Assembly (NCBI RefSeq): GCF_947487805.1
Contig: NZ_CANKXW010000002.1
Coordinates: 558,001 to 622,000, forward strand
DNA: 64,000 nt
Direction: 5' to 3'
Origin: an uncultured Tateyamaria sp.
Lineage (GTDB): Bacteria; Pseudomonadota; Alphaproteobacteria; Rhodobacterales; Rhodobacteraceae
The position numbers and the translations under genes are program-made. Positions 51,720 to 63,450 of the stretch are shown here, one piece after another; the stretch's first letter is position 1; each line of letters begins with the position of its first letter. Under the pieces are notes generated by a model. The model made no database searches. It saw only the letters and a program-made list of their open reading frames with translations, and was not told the origin of the DNA.

Positions 51720-52727
51720 ATGGCACGCAAGACCAAAGCGAAAACACCGCCACCGTTCAACGTGGCCCTCGTCGGACAGGCCGGCCGCCTTGGTTACGAG
51801 GCAATGCTGTTCGTCGCGTCCTTGCGTGAAAAGAGCCCGGGCTTTGCAGGCCGCGTGCTCATCGCCGAGCCCCAGCCCGGCCCGCTCTGGTCCAAGGATC
51901 CCCGCATCGACGGCGACGTGCGCGACGCGCTGGTCTCCATGGGGGCAGAGATTGTGCCCTTTGACAGCCAGCACTTTGGCGAGGTCTATCCCTACGGCAA
52001 CAAGATCGAGATGCTGAGCGCCCTGCCCGCGGACACCCCCTTCGTGTTCTTTGACAGCGATACGCTGATTACCGGCGATCTGGCAGCGGTGCCCTTTGAC
52101 TTTGCCTACCCGACCGCATCCCTGCGGCGCGAAGGCACCTGGCCACAGCTGGAACTCTACGGACCAGGCTATACTGAGATCTGGAAATCGCTTTATGACA
52201 AGTTCGGGCTGGACTTTGACAGCAGCCTCGATCTGTCCGAACCCGATGAATATTGGCAGAGATACCTGTATTTCAACGCCGGTTTCTTCTTTGGCGCTTG
52301 CCCGCATGTGTTCGGGGCCAAGTTCCTGGAATACGCACTGGCCATCCGCGACGACGCGCCCGCAGCACTTGTCTGCCAATCGCTCGACCCGTGGCTGGAC
52401 CAGGTGGCCCTGCCCTTGGTCATCCACGCCCTGGGCGGAGGCCGCGACAGCGCCGTGCACGACCACCTCGACGGTCCGGTCAGTTGCCACTACCGCCTGC
52501 TGCCGCTGCTCTATGCCCGCGAAAGCGAGGCGGTGATCGCCACATTGGAAGAGATCGCCGCCCCCAACAAGGTCAAGAAGGTGCTCAAGGGCTATGACCC
52601 GATCAAGCGCATGGTGTTTCAGGGCCGCGGCGCCAAGGTCCGGGCGCTGTTCGATCAGGATGACATGCCCCGACGCGAACAGGCGATCCGCAACCGCATC
52701 AAATCCAATGGATTCTGGATGCGCTAG
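51720..52727 (+). CDS. GT-A-type glycosyltransferase-like protein
   Basis: 335 residues. FNVALVGQAGRLGYEAMLFVASLRE opens a Rossmann-like fold; D112-S-D114 in FVFFDSDTLITGD is a DxD metal site of nucleotide-sugar transferases. Residues 215-265 contain an aromatic-rich region (YWQRYLYFNAGFFFGACPHVF) seen in GT-A proteins that bind acceptors. No membrane segment. Family assignment is by motif only; no neighbours hint at a sugar pathway. Confidence 0.7.
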   Translation: MARKTKAKTPPPFNVALVGQAGRLGYEAMLFVASLREKSPGFAGRVLIAEPQPGPLWSKDPRIDGDVRDALVSMGAEIVPFDSQHFGEVYPYGNKIEMLSALPADTPFVFFDSDTLITGDLAAVPFDFAYPTASLRREGTWPQLELYGPGYTEIWKSLYDKFGLDFDSSLDLSEPDEYWQRYLYFNAGFFFGACPHVFGAKFLEYALAIRDDAPAALVCQSLDPWLDQVALPLVIHALGGGRDSAVHDHLDGPVSCHYRLLPLLYARESEAVIATLEEIAAPNKVKKVLKGYDPIKRMVFQGRGAKVRALFDQDDMPRREQAIRNRIKSNGFWMR

Positions 52728-52845
52728 CCTATGACGCGGCGTCGCATAGCGGCTATGCGGCGTGGGTCCTATCCCAGCCGATGACACGGACGCACACCGT
52801 GCTTACGTAAAAATCAACCCGTTCAGTCCAGCCCAGAGAGCCGCC

Positions 52846-53274
52846 ATGCCCTGTTGCCCCCAACAGTTTCTCCAGCAATTGGCCGACGCATTCCGCGCCG
52901 GTCGACTGGACGACATCGCAGACAGCTTTGCCTACCCGATGCCGTTTTATGCGTGTGGCGGCATGGTTGTGTTTGGATCCACCGCGACACTGGCCGAAGC
53001 GCTGGCGCTCTATCGAGATGCCAGCATCGTCGCGGGCGTGGACAGAATCGTGCCACGCATCGTGGCCCAGGGGATCATGATCCGCGGCTATGCCAACATG
53101 TGGGTGGAATGGGATCACCTGGACGCAAAAGGCACCTGCCTCAGAACGAGCCAGGTGCGATACGTGTTCTTTCAGGCCGACGGGATGCCTGCGCCCGTGA
53201 TCGAGATGGTGGACTATACCGTCCAGGCCTTTCCCGATCTGAACGCACAGCTTCCCCTGGCCAGGACCGCCTGA
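52846..53274 (+). CDS. NTF2/SnoaL-like fold protein
   Basis: 142 residues from MPCCPQQFLQQLADAFRAGRLDDIADSFAYPMPFY, the helix-then-strand opening of SnoaL/NTF2 proteins. The rest is beta-rich (VEWDHLDAKGTCLRTSQVRYVFF). May be an enzyme or ligand binder; no catalytic residues identifiable. A GAGAG sequence precedes the ATG. Confidence 0.6.
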   Translation: MPCCPQQFLQQLADAFRAGRLDDIADSFAYPMPFYACGGMVVFGSTATLAEALALYRDASIVAGVDRIVPRIVAQGIMIRGYANMWVEWDHLDAKGTCLRTSQVRYVFFQADGMPAPVIEMVDYTVQAFPDLNAQLPLARTA

Positions 53275-53865
53275 TCAGGCCGGTTTGACCAGCCGCGTAT
53301 AGGTCGCGATCAGCGCGTCAGTCGCGGTGCCGCGTTCGATGCCGCCGCCGTCCTTGCGCATGCTCTTGGCCCCCACGGTCCGCTTGATCACGCGGCCCAT
53401 CTGCTGGTTCAGCGCGGTGCGCACCCGGCGCGCGCGTGTCTGGGCCTTGTCACCCTCGCCCTCTGCCGCGGTCGCGGTCTCGTAGGCGGCGGCAAAATCG
53501 GCATCCTTGGCGGCAGTATTCACCACGTTCAGGATGAAATGTTCGTCAAAGGCACCATCGGCATCCATCTTGGCTGCGGTCGCCTGCACGCTGTCGATGA
53601 CCTGCCGCTTGGCCGCCAGCCGTTTGGCCAGCGCCAGATCCGCAGGCGCGGTGTCGATCACATAGGCCTCGACGATCTTTTGCATCATGTGCGACAGGTC
53701 CAGCCCTTCGGACTTGGCCGCCTGCGCCAGATAGGCCCGCACGGCGGGATCAACGGCAAAGTTGATGGTGTCGGCCTGTTTCAGCTTCTCCAGCTTGGCC
53801 GCGCGTTTGCCGCGCGCCTGTGCGGGTGTTTCTTTTTCTTTGGTCAGTGTTTTTGCTTCGGCCAT
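53275..53865 (-). CDS. RHH-like DNA-binding protein, unknown role
   Basis: 196 residues, basic N-terminus, then TINFAVDPAVRAYLAQAAKSEGLDLSHMMQKIVEAYVID (about 34-72), a ribbon-helix-helix-like strand-helix-helix. The C-terminal part is helical and Lys/Arg-rich. Just upstream lie two CATATATGAT direct repeats, probable sites for the protein itself. Converges with the SnoaL-like gene end to end. Confidence 0.6.
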   Translation of the reverse strand: MAEAKTLTKEKETPAQARGKRAAKLEKLKQADTINFAVDPAVRAYLAQAAKSEGLDLSHMMQKIVEAYVIDTAPADLALAKRLAAKRQVIDSVQATAAKMDADGAFDEHFILNVVNTAAKDADFAAAYETATAAEGEGDKAQTRARRVRTALNQQMGRVIKRTVGAKSMRKDGGGIERGTATDALIATYTRLVKPA

Positions 53866-53899
53866 GTTTTTGGCTCCTCAAGACTGTATCTGAGAGATT

Positions 53900-53937
53900 C
53901 ATATATGATGAGTATGATTCCTGTCAACATATATGAT
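53900..53937 (-). promoter_or_regulatory. Two CATATATGAT direct repeats before the RHH-like gene
   Basis: The 10-mers at 53900-53909 and 53928-53937 are identical and 28 bp apart; related ATGATT and TTATATG fragments lie between and after. AT-rich islands of this type in GC-rich DNA are typical autoregulatory operators of RHH proteins. Confidence 0.55.
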
Positions 53938-53988
53938 TTATATGTAGATAAACTTGTCACAACCAAGCTTGCCCCCATAGCCCCCTTT

Positions 53989-54002
53989 GCCTATCGATAG
54001 GC
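53989..54002 (+). promoter_or_regulatory. CCTATCGATAGG palindrome upstream of the sulfhydrylase gene
   Basis: GCCTATCGATAGGC is a perfect 14-bp palindrome, 30 bases before the gene start. Its 12-bp core equals the GST operon palindrome (39293-39304), hinting at a shared regulator. Confidence 0.5.
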
Positions 54003-54031
54003 CAACACTTGCCCGGCAAAGGATGAACGAC

Positions 54032-55324
54032 ATGAACGACGGCCCCAAATACGGTTTCGATACCCTACAGATCCACGCGGGCGCACGCCCTGATCCGGCC
54101 ACCGGGTCGCGTCAGACGCCGATCTACCAGTCCACCGCCTATGTCTTTCGCGATGCCGAGCACGCCGCCGCACTCTTCAACCTGCAAGAGGTGGGCTATA
54201 TCTACTCCCGCCTGACCAATCCGACCGTGGCCGTGCTTCAGGAACGCGTCGCTACGCTCGAAGGGGGCGTGGGTGGCGTCTGCTGTTCATCGGGTCACGC
54301 GGCCCAGATCATGGCGCTCTTTCCGCTAATGGCACCGGGGCTCAACGTGGTGGTGTCCACGCGCCTTTATGGCGGCACCGTCACGCAGTTCAGCCAGACC
54401 ATCAAACGCTTTGGCTGGGAGGCGACCTTTGTCGACTTTGACGACCTCGATGCGATCAAAGCGGCCATCGACGACAACACCCGGGCCGTGTTCTGCGAAT
54501 CCATCGCCAACCCCGGCGGTTACATCACCGATCTGGACGCCATTGCGGCCATCGCGGATGCCGCGGAAATCCCGCTGATCGTGGATAACACAACAGCCAC
54601 GCCGTACCTCTGCCGCCCCATCGAACATGGCGCGACGCTGGTGGTGCACTCGACCACCAAATACCTCACCGGCAATGGCACCGTCACCGGGGGCTGCGTC
54701 GTGGACTCCGGCAAATTCGACTGGTCCGCCAATGACAAGTTCCCGTCCCTGTCGGCCCCCGAACAGGCCTATCACGGGCTCAAGTTCCACGAGACGTTCG
54801 GCCCGCTGGCCTTTACCTTCCACGGCATCGCCATCGGCTTGCGCGATCTGGGCATGACGATGAACCCGCAGGCCGCGCATTACACGCTGATGGGCATCGA
54901 AACCCTTTCGCTGCGCATGGACCGCCACGTCGAAAACGCCACCAAGATTGCCCAGTGGCTCGAGGCGGATGACCGCGTCGACTATGTGACCTATGCCGGA
55001 CTGGAAAGCTCGCCCTATTACGACCGCGTGGCCAAGATCTGCCCGCGCGGGGCCAGCGGTCTCTTCACCTTTGCGGTCAAGGGCGGCTATGACGCCTGCG
55101 TCAAGCTGGTGAACGCGCTGGAAATCTTCAGCCATGTGGCCAACCTCGGCGATGCGCGGTCGTTGATCATCCACTCGGCGTCGACCACGCACCGCCAGTT
55201 GACAGTGGACCAGCAGCGCGCCGCCGGGGCCGCGCCCGAGGTCGTGCGCGTCTCCATCGGCACCGAGGACGTCAACGACCTGATCGCCGATCTGGATCAG
55301 GCGCTGTCCAAAGCCGTCAGCTGA
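54032..55324 (+). CDS. O-acetylhomoserine/O-acetylserine sulfhydrylase (MetY-type, PLP)
   Basis: 430 residues. Cys/Met-metabolism PLP fold: YIYSRLTNPTVAVLQERVATLEGG, VDNTTATPYLCRPIEHGATLVVHSTTKYLTGNGT with the PLP lysine in STTK, and SSGHAAQIMALFPLMAPG. Makes homocysteine from O-acetylhomoserine and sulfide. AAAGGA is 8 bases before this ATG; the in-frame ATG at 54023 has no spacing and the GST-like palindrome overlaps any earlier start. No SAM riboswitch seen upstream. Confidence 0.93.
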   Translation: MNDGPKYGFDTLQIHAGARPDPATGSRQTPIYQSTAYVFRDAEHAAALFNLQEVGYIYSRLTNPTVAVLQERVATLEGGVGGVCCSSGHAAQIMALFPLMAPGLNVVVSTRLYGGTVTQFSQTIKRFGWEATFVDFDDLDAIKAAIDDNTRAVFCESIANPGGYITDLDAIAAIADAAEIPLIVDNTTATPYLCRPIEHGATLVVHSTTKYLTGNGTVTGGCVVDSGKFDWSANDKFPSLSAPEQAYHGLKFHETFGPLAFTFHGIAIGLRDLGMTMNPQAAHYTLMGIETLSLRMDRHVENATKIAQWLEADDRVDYVTYAGLESSPYYDRVAKICPRGASGLFTFAVKGGYDACVKLVNALEIFSHVANLGDARSLIIHSASTTHRQLTVDQQRAAGAAPEVVRVSIGTEDVNDLIADLDQALSKAVS

Positions 55325-55336
55325 TCTGGCTCCCCC

Positions 55337-56011
55337 TCAGGGCAGCAAGTCAAAGGTGATCGCGACGCGCGCGGTCACCACAACCTCTCCGGCGGCCACC
55401 GGCATATCGGCGGACCGCGCCGCGGCGAACATCTCGGGCCGCCCACCGCCGCCCTGTTCACTCATCGTCACAATCGGACCCAGTGTCACGCCTGCCGCGT
55501 CCGTCATCTGCCGCGCCCGGCGGGTGGCGTCCTCAACAGCCGCGGCCCGCGCCGCGGCTTCGGCGGCGGAACTGTCCTGCACCTGGAACCGCAGCCCGCC
55601 AAAGGCGTTCGACCCTGCGTTCAGCGCCGCATCCAGCACCGCGCCCAGGCTCTCCAGCGCCCGCACCCGTACCGACAGGCTGTTGCGCGCGGCATAGCCG
55701 GTAATCTTGCGCGCACCGGGTGCATTGTCCCACACGGGCTGCACGCTCAACTGCTCAGTCTGCACGTCCCGCGCAGCAATCCCCGCCTCTTCCAGCACCG
55801 CCATCAATGCGCGCACATCACCGCTCACCCGGTCCATCGCGGCCTTCGCCGAGGCATCCTCGTGCGTCACGCCCAGCGACAGGATGGCCATGTCCGGCAC
55901 AAGCGCCACCTGCCCCTCGCCCACGACCGACACGGTCCGCGCGCCCTCGGACGCCCATGCACCCACGCTCAGGACCACGGCCCAGATACAACTCATCACC
56001 CACGTTTTCAT
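55337..56011 (-). CDS. SIMPL domain (DUF541) secreted protein
   Basis: 224 residues with signal peptide (KTWVMSCIWAVVLSVGAWA). Mature part is a SIMPL domain: ARTVSVVGEGQVALVPDMAILSLGVTHED and GEVVVTARVAITFDL. SIMPL proteins form oligomeric rings in the periplasm or outer membrane; role unknown. Ends converge with the sulfhydrylase gene. Confidence 0.85.
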   Translation of the reverse strand: MKTWVMSCIWAVVLSVGAWASEGARTVSVVGEGQVALVPDMAILSLGVTHEDASAKAAMDRVSGDVRALMAVLEEAGIAARDVQTEQLSVQPVWDNAPGARKITGYAARNSLSVRVRALESLGAVLDAALNAGSNAFGGLRFQVQDSSAAEAAARAAAVEDATRRARQMTDAAGVTLGPIVTMSEQGGGGRPEMFAAARSADMPVAAGEVVVTARVAITFDLLP

Positions 56012-56181
56012 ACGGCTCTCCACTCGATTTGTGCGCCATGCGCATCCGCATGTGACGCACTTGGCTGCGACAACTCAACCGGTTCGGCTTGCTTTTGCTT
56101 GCATGGGCAAAGTCCTGCTTTATCTTGGCCCGCGACACGCGCGGCATTCACTCGGCCGCCGGGAATTGCTAAAGGCCCAGT

Positions 56182-58692
<2,511 letters not shown>

Positions 58693-58731
58693 CACCTGCG
58701 GTAGGGTGCGCATCCACTGCGCACCGCCCAC

Positions 58732-59826
58732 CTATTCGGCCGCCAGTTCGCCGTTGTTGATCTGCTCCTGCTCGATACTCTCGAACAGCGCCTTGAAGTT
58801 CCCCTCGCCGAACCCGTCATCGCCCTTGCGCTGGATGAACTCGAAAAAGATCGGCCCGATCACCGTCTTGGAAAAGATCTGCAGCAGGATCTTTGTCTCT
58901 CCCCCGTCCACGACGCCTTCGCCATCGATCAGGATGCCGTGTTTCTTCATCCGGTCCAGCGGCTCGTCGTGACCCACCACGCGGGTCTTGGACAGATCGT
59001 AATAGGCCTCCGGCGGACCCGGCATGAACTTCAGCCCGTTCTCCGCAATCGCATCTGTGCTGTCATAAAGGTCATCCGACCCCACCGCGATGTGCTGGAT
59101 GCCCTCGCCCTTGTACTTGTTGAGATAGGCCACGATCTGCCCGGTCTCGCCCCGGTCCTCGTTGATCGGAATGCGGATCCGGCCACAGGGGGACGTCAAC
59201 GCGCGGCTGAAGAGGCCGGTAAACTTGCCCTCGATATCGAAAAACCGGATCTCTTTGAAGTTGAACAGATCCCCGTAGAAACGGAACCAGGTGTCCATGT
59301 TCCCCTTGTGCACATTGTGCGTCAGGTGATCGAGATAAAAGAACCCGACGCCCCGCGGCTTGGACTGCTCCAGCCATTCATATTCCGCGTTATACGGCGA
59401 GGTGTCGTAATACTGATCCACGAAATAGATCAGGCTGTCGCCAATCCCGTAGATCGCCGGCACGTCCAGCACCTTGCCCGTCCCCTCATAGGGTGTCGCC
59501 CCCAGCGCAACGGCACGCTCAAAGGCGTGCTGCGCATCCACGACCCGCCATCCCATCGATGCCGCGCATGGCCCGTGATCGGCGGCAAAGCCTGCGCCAA
59601 AGCTGTCCGCCTCCGCGTTCAGCACATAGGTGATGTCGCCCTGCTGCCAAAGTTCGATCTCCTTGCTGCGGTGCCGCGCCACCTTCGCATAGCCCATCCG
59701 CGCAAACAGCGTCCGCAGCGCCTCCGGATCCGGATGGGCAAATTCGACAAACTCGAACCCGTCCGTCCCCATGGGGTTGTCTTCGGTGATCTGCGATTTC
59801 GGTGCATTGTGCGGGAATGGGCCCAT
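58732..59826 (-). CDS. hppD: 4-Hydroxyphenylpyruvate dioxygenase
   Basis: 364 residues, two VOC-type modules. Fe(II) ligands are H167 (FYLDHLTHNV), H245 (EGIQHIAVG) and E329 (IFFEFIQRKG). It makes homogentisate in tyrosine catabolism. Divergent from an Lrp-family gene. Start MGPFPHNAPK; an internal ATG 18 codons later is possible. Confidence 0.97.
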   Translation of the reverse strand: MGPFPHNAPKSQITEDNPMGTDGFEFVEFAHPDPEALRTLFARMGYAKVARHRSKEIELWQQGDITYVLNAEADSFGAGFAADHGPCAASMGWRVVDAQHAFERAVALGATPYEGTGKVLDVPAIYGIGDSLIYFVDQYYDTSPYNAEYEWLEQSKPRGVGFFYLDHLTHNVHKGNMDTWFRFYGDLFNFKEIRFFDIEGKFTGLFSRALTSPCGRIRIPINEDRGETGQIVAYLNKYKGEGIQHIAVGSDDLYDSTDAIAENGLKFMPGPPEAYYDLSKTRVVGHDEPLDRMKKHGILIDGEGVVDGGETKILLQIFSKTVIGPIFFEFIQRKGDDGFGEGNFKALFESIEQEQINNGELAAE

Positions 59827-59962
59827 GATGCGTCTCCTCGAGGCTGCTTGTGCCCAAAGCTACGGCATCCACCGCCGGAAATCCGCGCATTCTCAGTCGA
59901 GACCCTTCCGTTCGGCGCGTCTTTCACGCATATTTCATGCCTCACATGCAAAGAACCCGCAC

Positions 59963-60418
59963 ATGCTCGATTCGACCGACACCCGACTTCTGACCGCGCT
60001 GCAACGGGACGCGACCCTGACCGCGCAGGACCTCAGCGCACAGCTCAACCTGTCGCCAAGCCAGATCGGTCGGCGCAAGCAACGGCTCGAGGCCGAGGGT
60101 TTCATCGAGGGCTACGTCGCCCGCCTCGATGCGCGCAGGCTTGGCCTTGGCGTGCAGGGGTTCGTCCAGGTCCACCTCGGCACCCATGGCCCCGAACACT
60201 CCACCAGCTTCGCGCGCTTGCTCAACACCCAGCCACAGATCACAAGCGCTTGGACATTGACGGGCGATGCGGACTATCTGCTCCGTGTCTACTGCGTCGA
60301 CCTCGCCGCACTCAACAGTCTGATCCACGACATCCTGCTGCCGCACCCCGCCGTGGCGCGGGTGCACAGCCAGATCGTGATGGACCAACTCAAACCGGAC
60401 GGCCCCCTGCCGACCTGA
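59963..60418 (+). CDS. Lrp/AsnC-family regulator divergent from hppD
   Basis: 151 residues: winged HTH (TRLLTALQRDATLTAQDLSAQLNLSPSQIGRRKQRLEAEGFIEGYV) and RAM domain (VQGFVQVHLGTHG... to end). Location suggests control of tyrosine/phenylalanine breakdown. An inverted repeat GCAT-atttc-ATGC (59928-59940) lies between the two genes. Longer upstream starts overlap hppD and lack a domain. Confidence 0.88.
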   Translation: MLDSTDTRLLTALQRDATLTAQDLSAQLNLSPSQIGRRKQRLEAEGFIEGYVARLDARRLGLGVQGFVQVHLGTHGPEHSTSFARLLNTQPQITSAWTLTGDADYLLRVYCVDLAALNSLIHDILLPHPAVARVHSQIVMDQLKPDGPLPT

Positions 60419-60436
60419 CACCTATCGGAGACGGAC

Positions 60437-62308
60437 ATGGAAAGCTTCCTCTACCAGGCCTCGATCTACCTCGCTGCGGCCGTGATCGCGGTGCCCATCG
60501 CCGCGCGGTTGGGGCTTGGGTCTGTGCTTGGATACCTTGCGGCAGGCATCATCGTGGGCCCGGTGCTGGGGCTCGTCGGGTCCGAGACCGAGGATTTGCA
60601 GCACTTTGCCGAGTTTGGCGTGGTGATGATGCTCTTCCTGATCGGGCTGGAACTGGAACCCCGCGCGCTCTGGGACATGCGGCACAAGCTGCTGGGCCTG
60701 GGCGGCATGCAGGTCGCCCTCTCCGCCATTGCCCTCATGGGCGTCGCGATGGCCTATGACCAACCCTGGGGCGTGGCGCTGGCCATCGGGTTGACACTGG
60801 CGCTCTCATCCACGGCGATCGTCCTGCAAACCCTGTCGGAAAAGGGGCTGATGCAGACCAAGGGCGGGCGCAACGTCTTCTCGGTCCTGCTCACACAGGA
60901 CATCGCGGTGATCCCGATCCTCGCTTTCCTGCCGCTGCTTGTGGTGACCCTGCCGATCCAGATTTCACAGGATGGCTCGATCTCGCGCGGGGACGATCAC
61001 GGCGACCACGGCCATGCCACGATGAGCCTCGTCGAAGGGCTGCCTGCATGGGGTGTCACGCTTGTGACCATTGCCGCCATCGCTGCCGTGATCTTTGCCG
61101 GTGTCTTCCTGACCCGGCCCGTGTTCCGCTTTATCCACGCTGCGCGCCTGCCCGAGATGTACACCGCGTTGGCGCTCCTGATCGTCGTGTCGATCTCTTT
61201 CCTGATGATGCTGGTGGGCCTCTCGCCCGCGCTCGGCGCATTCCTCGCCGGTGTGGTGCTGGCCAGCTCCGAATTCCGCCACGAGCTGGAATCCGACCTG
61301 CAACCGTTCAAGGGTCTGCTCCTCGGCCTCTTCTTCATCACTGTGGGTGCAGGCATCAACTTCACCCTCCTCTTCGAAGACTGGCCAGCGCTGATCTCGA
61401 TGGCCCTTCTGGTCATCCTGATCAAGGGCGCGGTGCTCTACTGCCTTGCCCGCGCCTTCGCCATCACGGGCCGGGACAGATGGCTCTTTACGCTCGGGCT
61501 GGCACAGGCCGGCGAATTCGGCTTCGTGCTGGTGGCCTTCTCGGTGGGCCAGGGGATCATTCCGCGCGACGTGGCCGAAACACTTCTGCTCGTCGTCGCA
61601 CTGACCATGCTGATCACCCCGCTGCTCTTCATCCTCTACGAAGCGATCAACCGGCGCATGGCAGACACCACAACGGATGTCGAAGCCGACGACATAGACG
61701 AGGCTGGCCCGGTGATCATCGCGGGCATCGGACGGTTCGGCCAGATCGTGAACCGTCTGCTGCAAGGCTCTGGCTTCAAGACCGTGGTGCTGGACCATGA
61801 CATGGAAACCATCGCGCTGATGCGCCGCTTCGGGTTCAAGGGTTTTCTCGGCGATCCCAGCCGCCCCGACATTCTGCACGCCGCAGGGCTGCACCATGCC
61901 CGCATCCTCGTCGTGGCGCTGGATGATCCCGAAACGGCAACCAAGCTGGTGGCCTATGCCCGAAAGGAACGGCCCGACCTGCACATCATCGCCCGCGCCT
62001 ATGACCGGGTCCACGTGTACAAACTCTTCCAGGCAGGTGCCGATGACATCGTGCGCGAAATGTTCGACAGCTCGCTGCGCGCGGGCCGCTACGCATTGGA
62101 AAATCTCGGCCTCACCGAATACGAGGCCGCCGAGGCTGAGCGCGTCTTCTACGCCCATGACCGTGACGCCGTGCGCCAACTGGCCGAGGTCTGGGACCCG
62201 AACGTGCCCGCCTCCAGAAACGACGCATACGTCGCACGCGCCAAGTCACTGGAAAAAACACTCGAAGCGGCCCTCTCGGCACGCCAGGACGACCCCAAAC
62301 GCGCCTGA
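60437..62308 (+). CDS. Kef-type monovalent cation:proton antiporter with RCK_N domain
   Basis: 623 residues. CPA2 antiporter domain with about 12 helices (1-400): GYLAAGIIVGPVLGLVG, FLIGLELEPRALW, ALSSTAIVLQTLSEKGL. Residues 410-530 are an RCK_N/TrkA-N domain: GPVIIAGIGRFGQIVNRLLQGSGFKTVVLDHD with the GxGxFGQ nucleotide motif. Exchanges K+ or Na+ for H+, gated by NAD(H) or glutathione-type ligands. Follows the Lrp gene by 19 bases. Confidence 0.93.
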   Translation: MESFLYQASIYLAAAVIAVPIAARLGLGSVLGYLAAGIIVGPVLGLVGSETEDLQHFAEFGVVMMLFLIGLELEPRALWDMRHKLLGLGGMQVALSAIALMGVAMAYDQPWGVALAIGLTLALSSTAIVLQTLSEKGLMQTKGGRNVFSVLLTQDIAVIPILAFLPLLVVTLPIQISQDGSISRGDDHGDHGHATMSLVEGLPAWGVTLVTIAAIAAVIFAGVFLTRPVFRFIHAARLPEMYTALALLIVVSISFLMMLVGLSPALGAFLAGVVLASSEFRHELESDLQPFKGLLLGLFFITVGAGINFTLLFEDWPALISMALLVILIKGAVLYCLARAFAITGRDRWLFTLGLAQAGEFGFVLVAFSVGQGIIPRDVAETLLLVVALTMLITPLLFILYEAINRRMADTTTDVEADDIDEAGPVIIAGIGRFGQIVNRLLQGSGFKTVVLDHDMETIALMRRFGFKGFLGDPSRPDILHAAGLHHARILVVALDDPETATKLVAYARKERPDLHIIARAYDRVHVYKLFQAGADDIVREMFDSSLRAGRYALENLGLTEYEAAEAERVFYAHDRDAVRQLAEVWDPNVPASRNDAYVARAKSLEKTLEAALSARQDDPKRA

Positions 62309-62371
62309 GCCATAACGCAGGGTCGGTGGGTGGGCGCCTTTTGCGTCAGCAAAACAGACCATCCCACCGGC

Positions 62372-63379
62372 TCACCCGTCCGACACGCCCGCCTCGGCAA
62401 AGGTCGACATGCCCGAATGACAGGCAATGGCACCCTGCAACACGCCGATGGCCAGGGCCGCGCCCGATCCTTCGCCAAGACGCAGGCCCAGCGACAAAAG
62501 TGGCGCCTTGCCCAACGCTTCCAGCATGCGCCCATGGGCGCCTTCGGCACTCTGATGCCCGGCCACCACATGATCCAGCGCACCGGCGACCGTCTTTTCC
62601 AGACAGGCCGCGGCAGCGGTGCAGATGAACCCATCCATGATCACGGGAATGCGCAGGGCGCGCGCCCGCGCCATGGCCCCGGCCATGCCCGCCAACTCGC
62701 GCCCGCCCAGCCGCATCAACACATCAAGCCCGTCGCCTGCATCCGCGTGGCGCAGCAGCGCCTCTTCGACAACGCGCGTCTTCAGCGCCAGCGCGTCGCC
62801 CTCGACGCCCGTGCCGCGCCCTGTCCAGTCTGCCGCTGACCCACCAAAGAGGCGCGCGGCAATCGCGGCCGCAGAGGTCGTATTGCCAATCCCCATCTCG
62901 CCCACAACCAGCACGTCCGCCTGCGCGTCCACCGCGTCCCAGCCCGCACGCAGCGCCGCGACCACCTCGGCCTCCGACATCGCCGGGCCTGCGGTGAAAT
63001 CGGCCGTGGGTCTGTCCAGATCCAGCGAAACCACATCCATGCGCGCGCCAAAGGCCTTGGCCAACTGGTTGATCGCCGCCCCACCATGTTCGAAATTCGC
63101 CACCATCTGCACGGTCACCTCTGGCGGAAACGCACTCACCCCGCGCGCGGCCACGCCGTGATTGCCCGCAAAGACGATCACTTGCGGCGCAGTGATCCGG
63201 GGCCGCGCATCGCCGCGCCAGCCCGCATACCAGATCGCCAGATCCTCGAGCCGTCCCAAGGCCCCCGGCGGTTTGGTCAGCTGGCCATTGCGCGCCGCCG
63301 CCGCGTCACCCGCCTCGGTGTCCGCGCCCGGCATATCTGCCAGAAGTGCGCGCAGCGCGTCCAATGTGTCGAAACTCAT
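62372..63379 (-). CDS. cobT: Nicotinate-nucleotide:dimethylbenzimidazole phosphoribosyltransferase
   Basis: 335 residues. Family landmarks: [68 protein letters not shown] and the catalytic-Glu region [19 protein letters not shown]. It makes alpha-ribazole phosphate for the lower ligand of cobalamin. Divergent from cobS with only 71 bases between; no room for a cobalamin riboswitch. Confidence 0.96.
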   Translation of the reverse strand: MSFDTLDALRALLADMPGADTEAGDAAAARNGQLTKPPGALGRLEDLAIWYAGWRGDARPRITAPQVIVFAGNHGVAARGVSAFPPEVTVQMVANFEHGGAAINQLAKAFGARMDVVSLDLDRPTADFTAGPAMSEAEVVAALRAGWDAVDAQADVLVVGEMGIGNTTSAAAIAARLFGGSAADWTGRGTGVEGDALALKTRVVEEALLRHADAGDGLDVLMRLGGRELAGMAGAMARARALRIPVIMDGFICTAAAACLEKTVAGALDHVVAGHQSAEGAHGRMLEALGKAPLLSLGLRLGEGSGAALAIGVLQGAIACHSGMSTFAEAGVSDG

Positions 63380-63450
63380 ATCCGTCGTCCTTGCCTGTTG
63401 GTGCCTTGCTGTTTACCCAATGCGCAGACGCCCGCAAGTCAGGACCGGAC

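Noticed and set aside
53941-54031. SAM riboswitch before the sulfhydrylase gene
   Set aside because: The space is too short and contains a simple palindrome, not the SAM-II core.
63380-63450. Cobalamin riboswitch between cobT and cobS
   Set aside because: Only 71 bases and no B12-box-like sequence.
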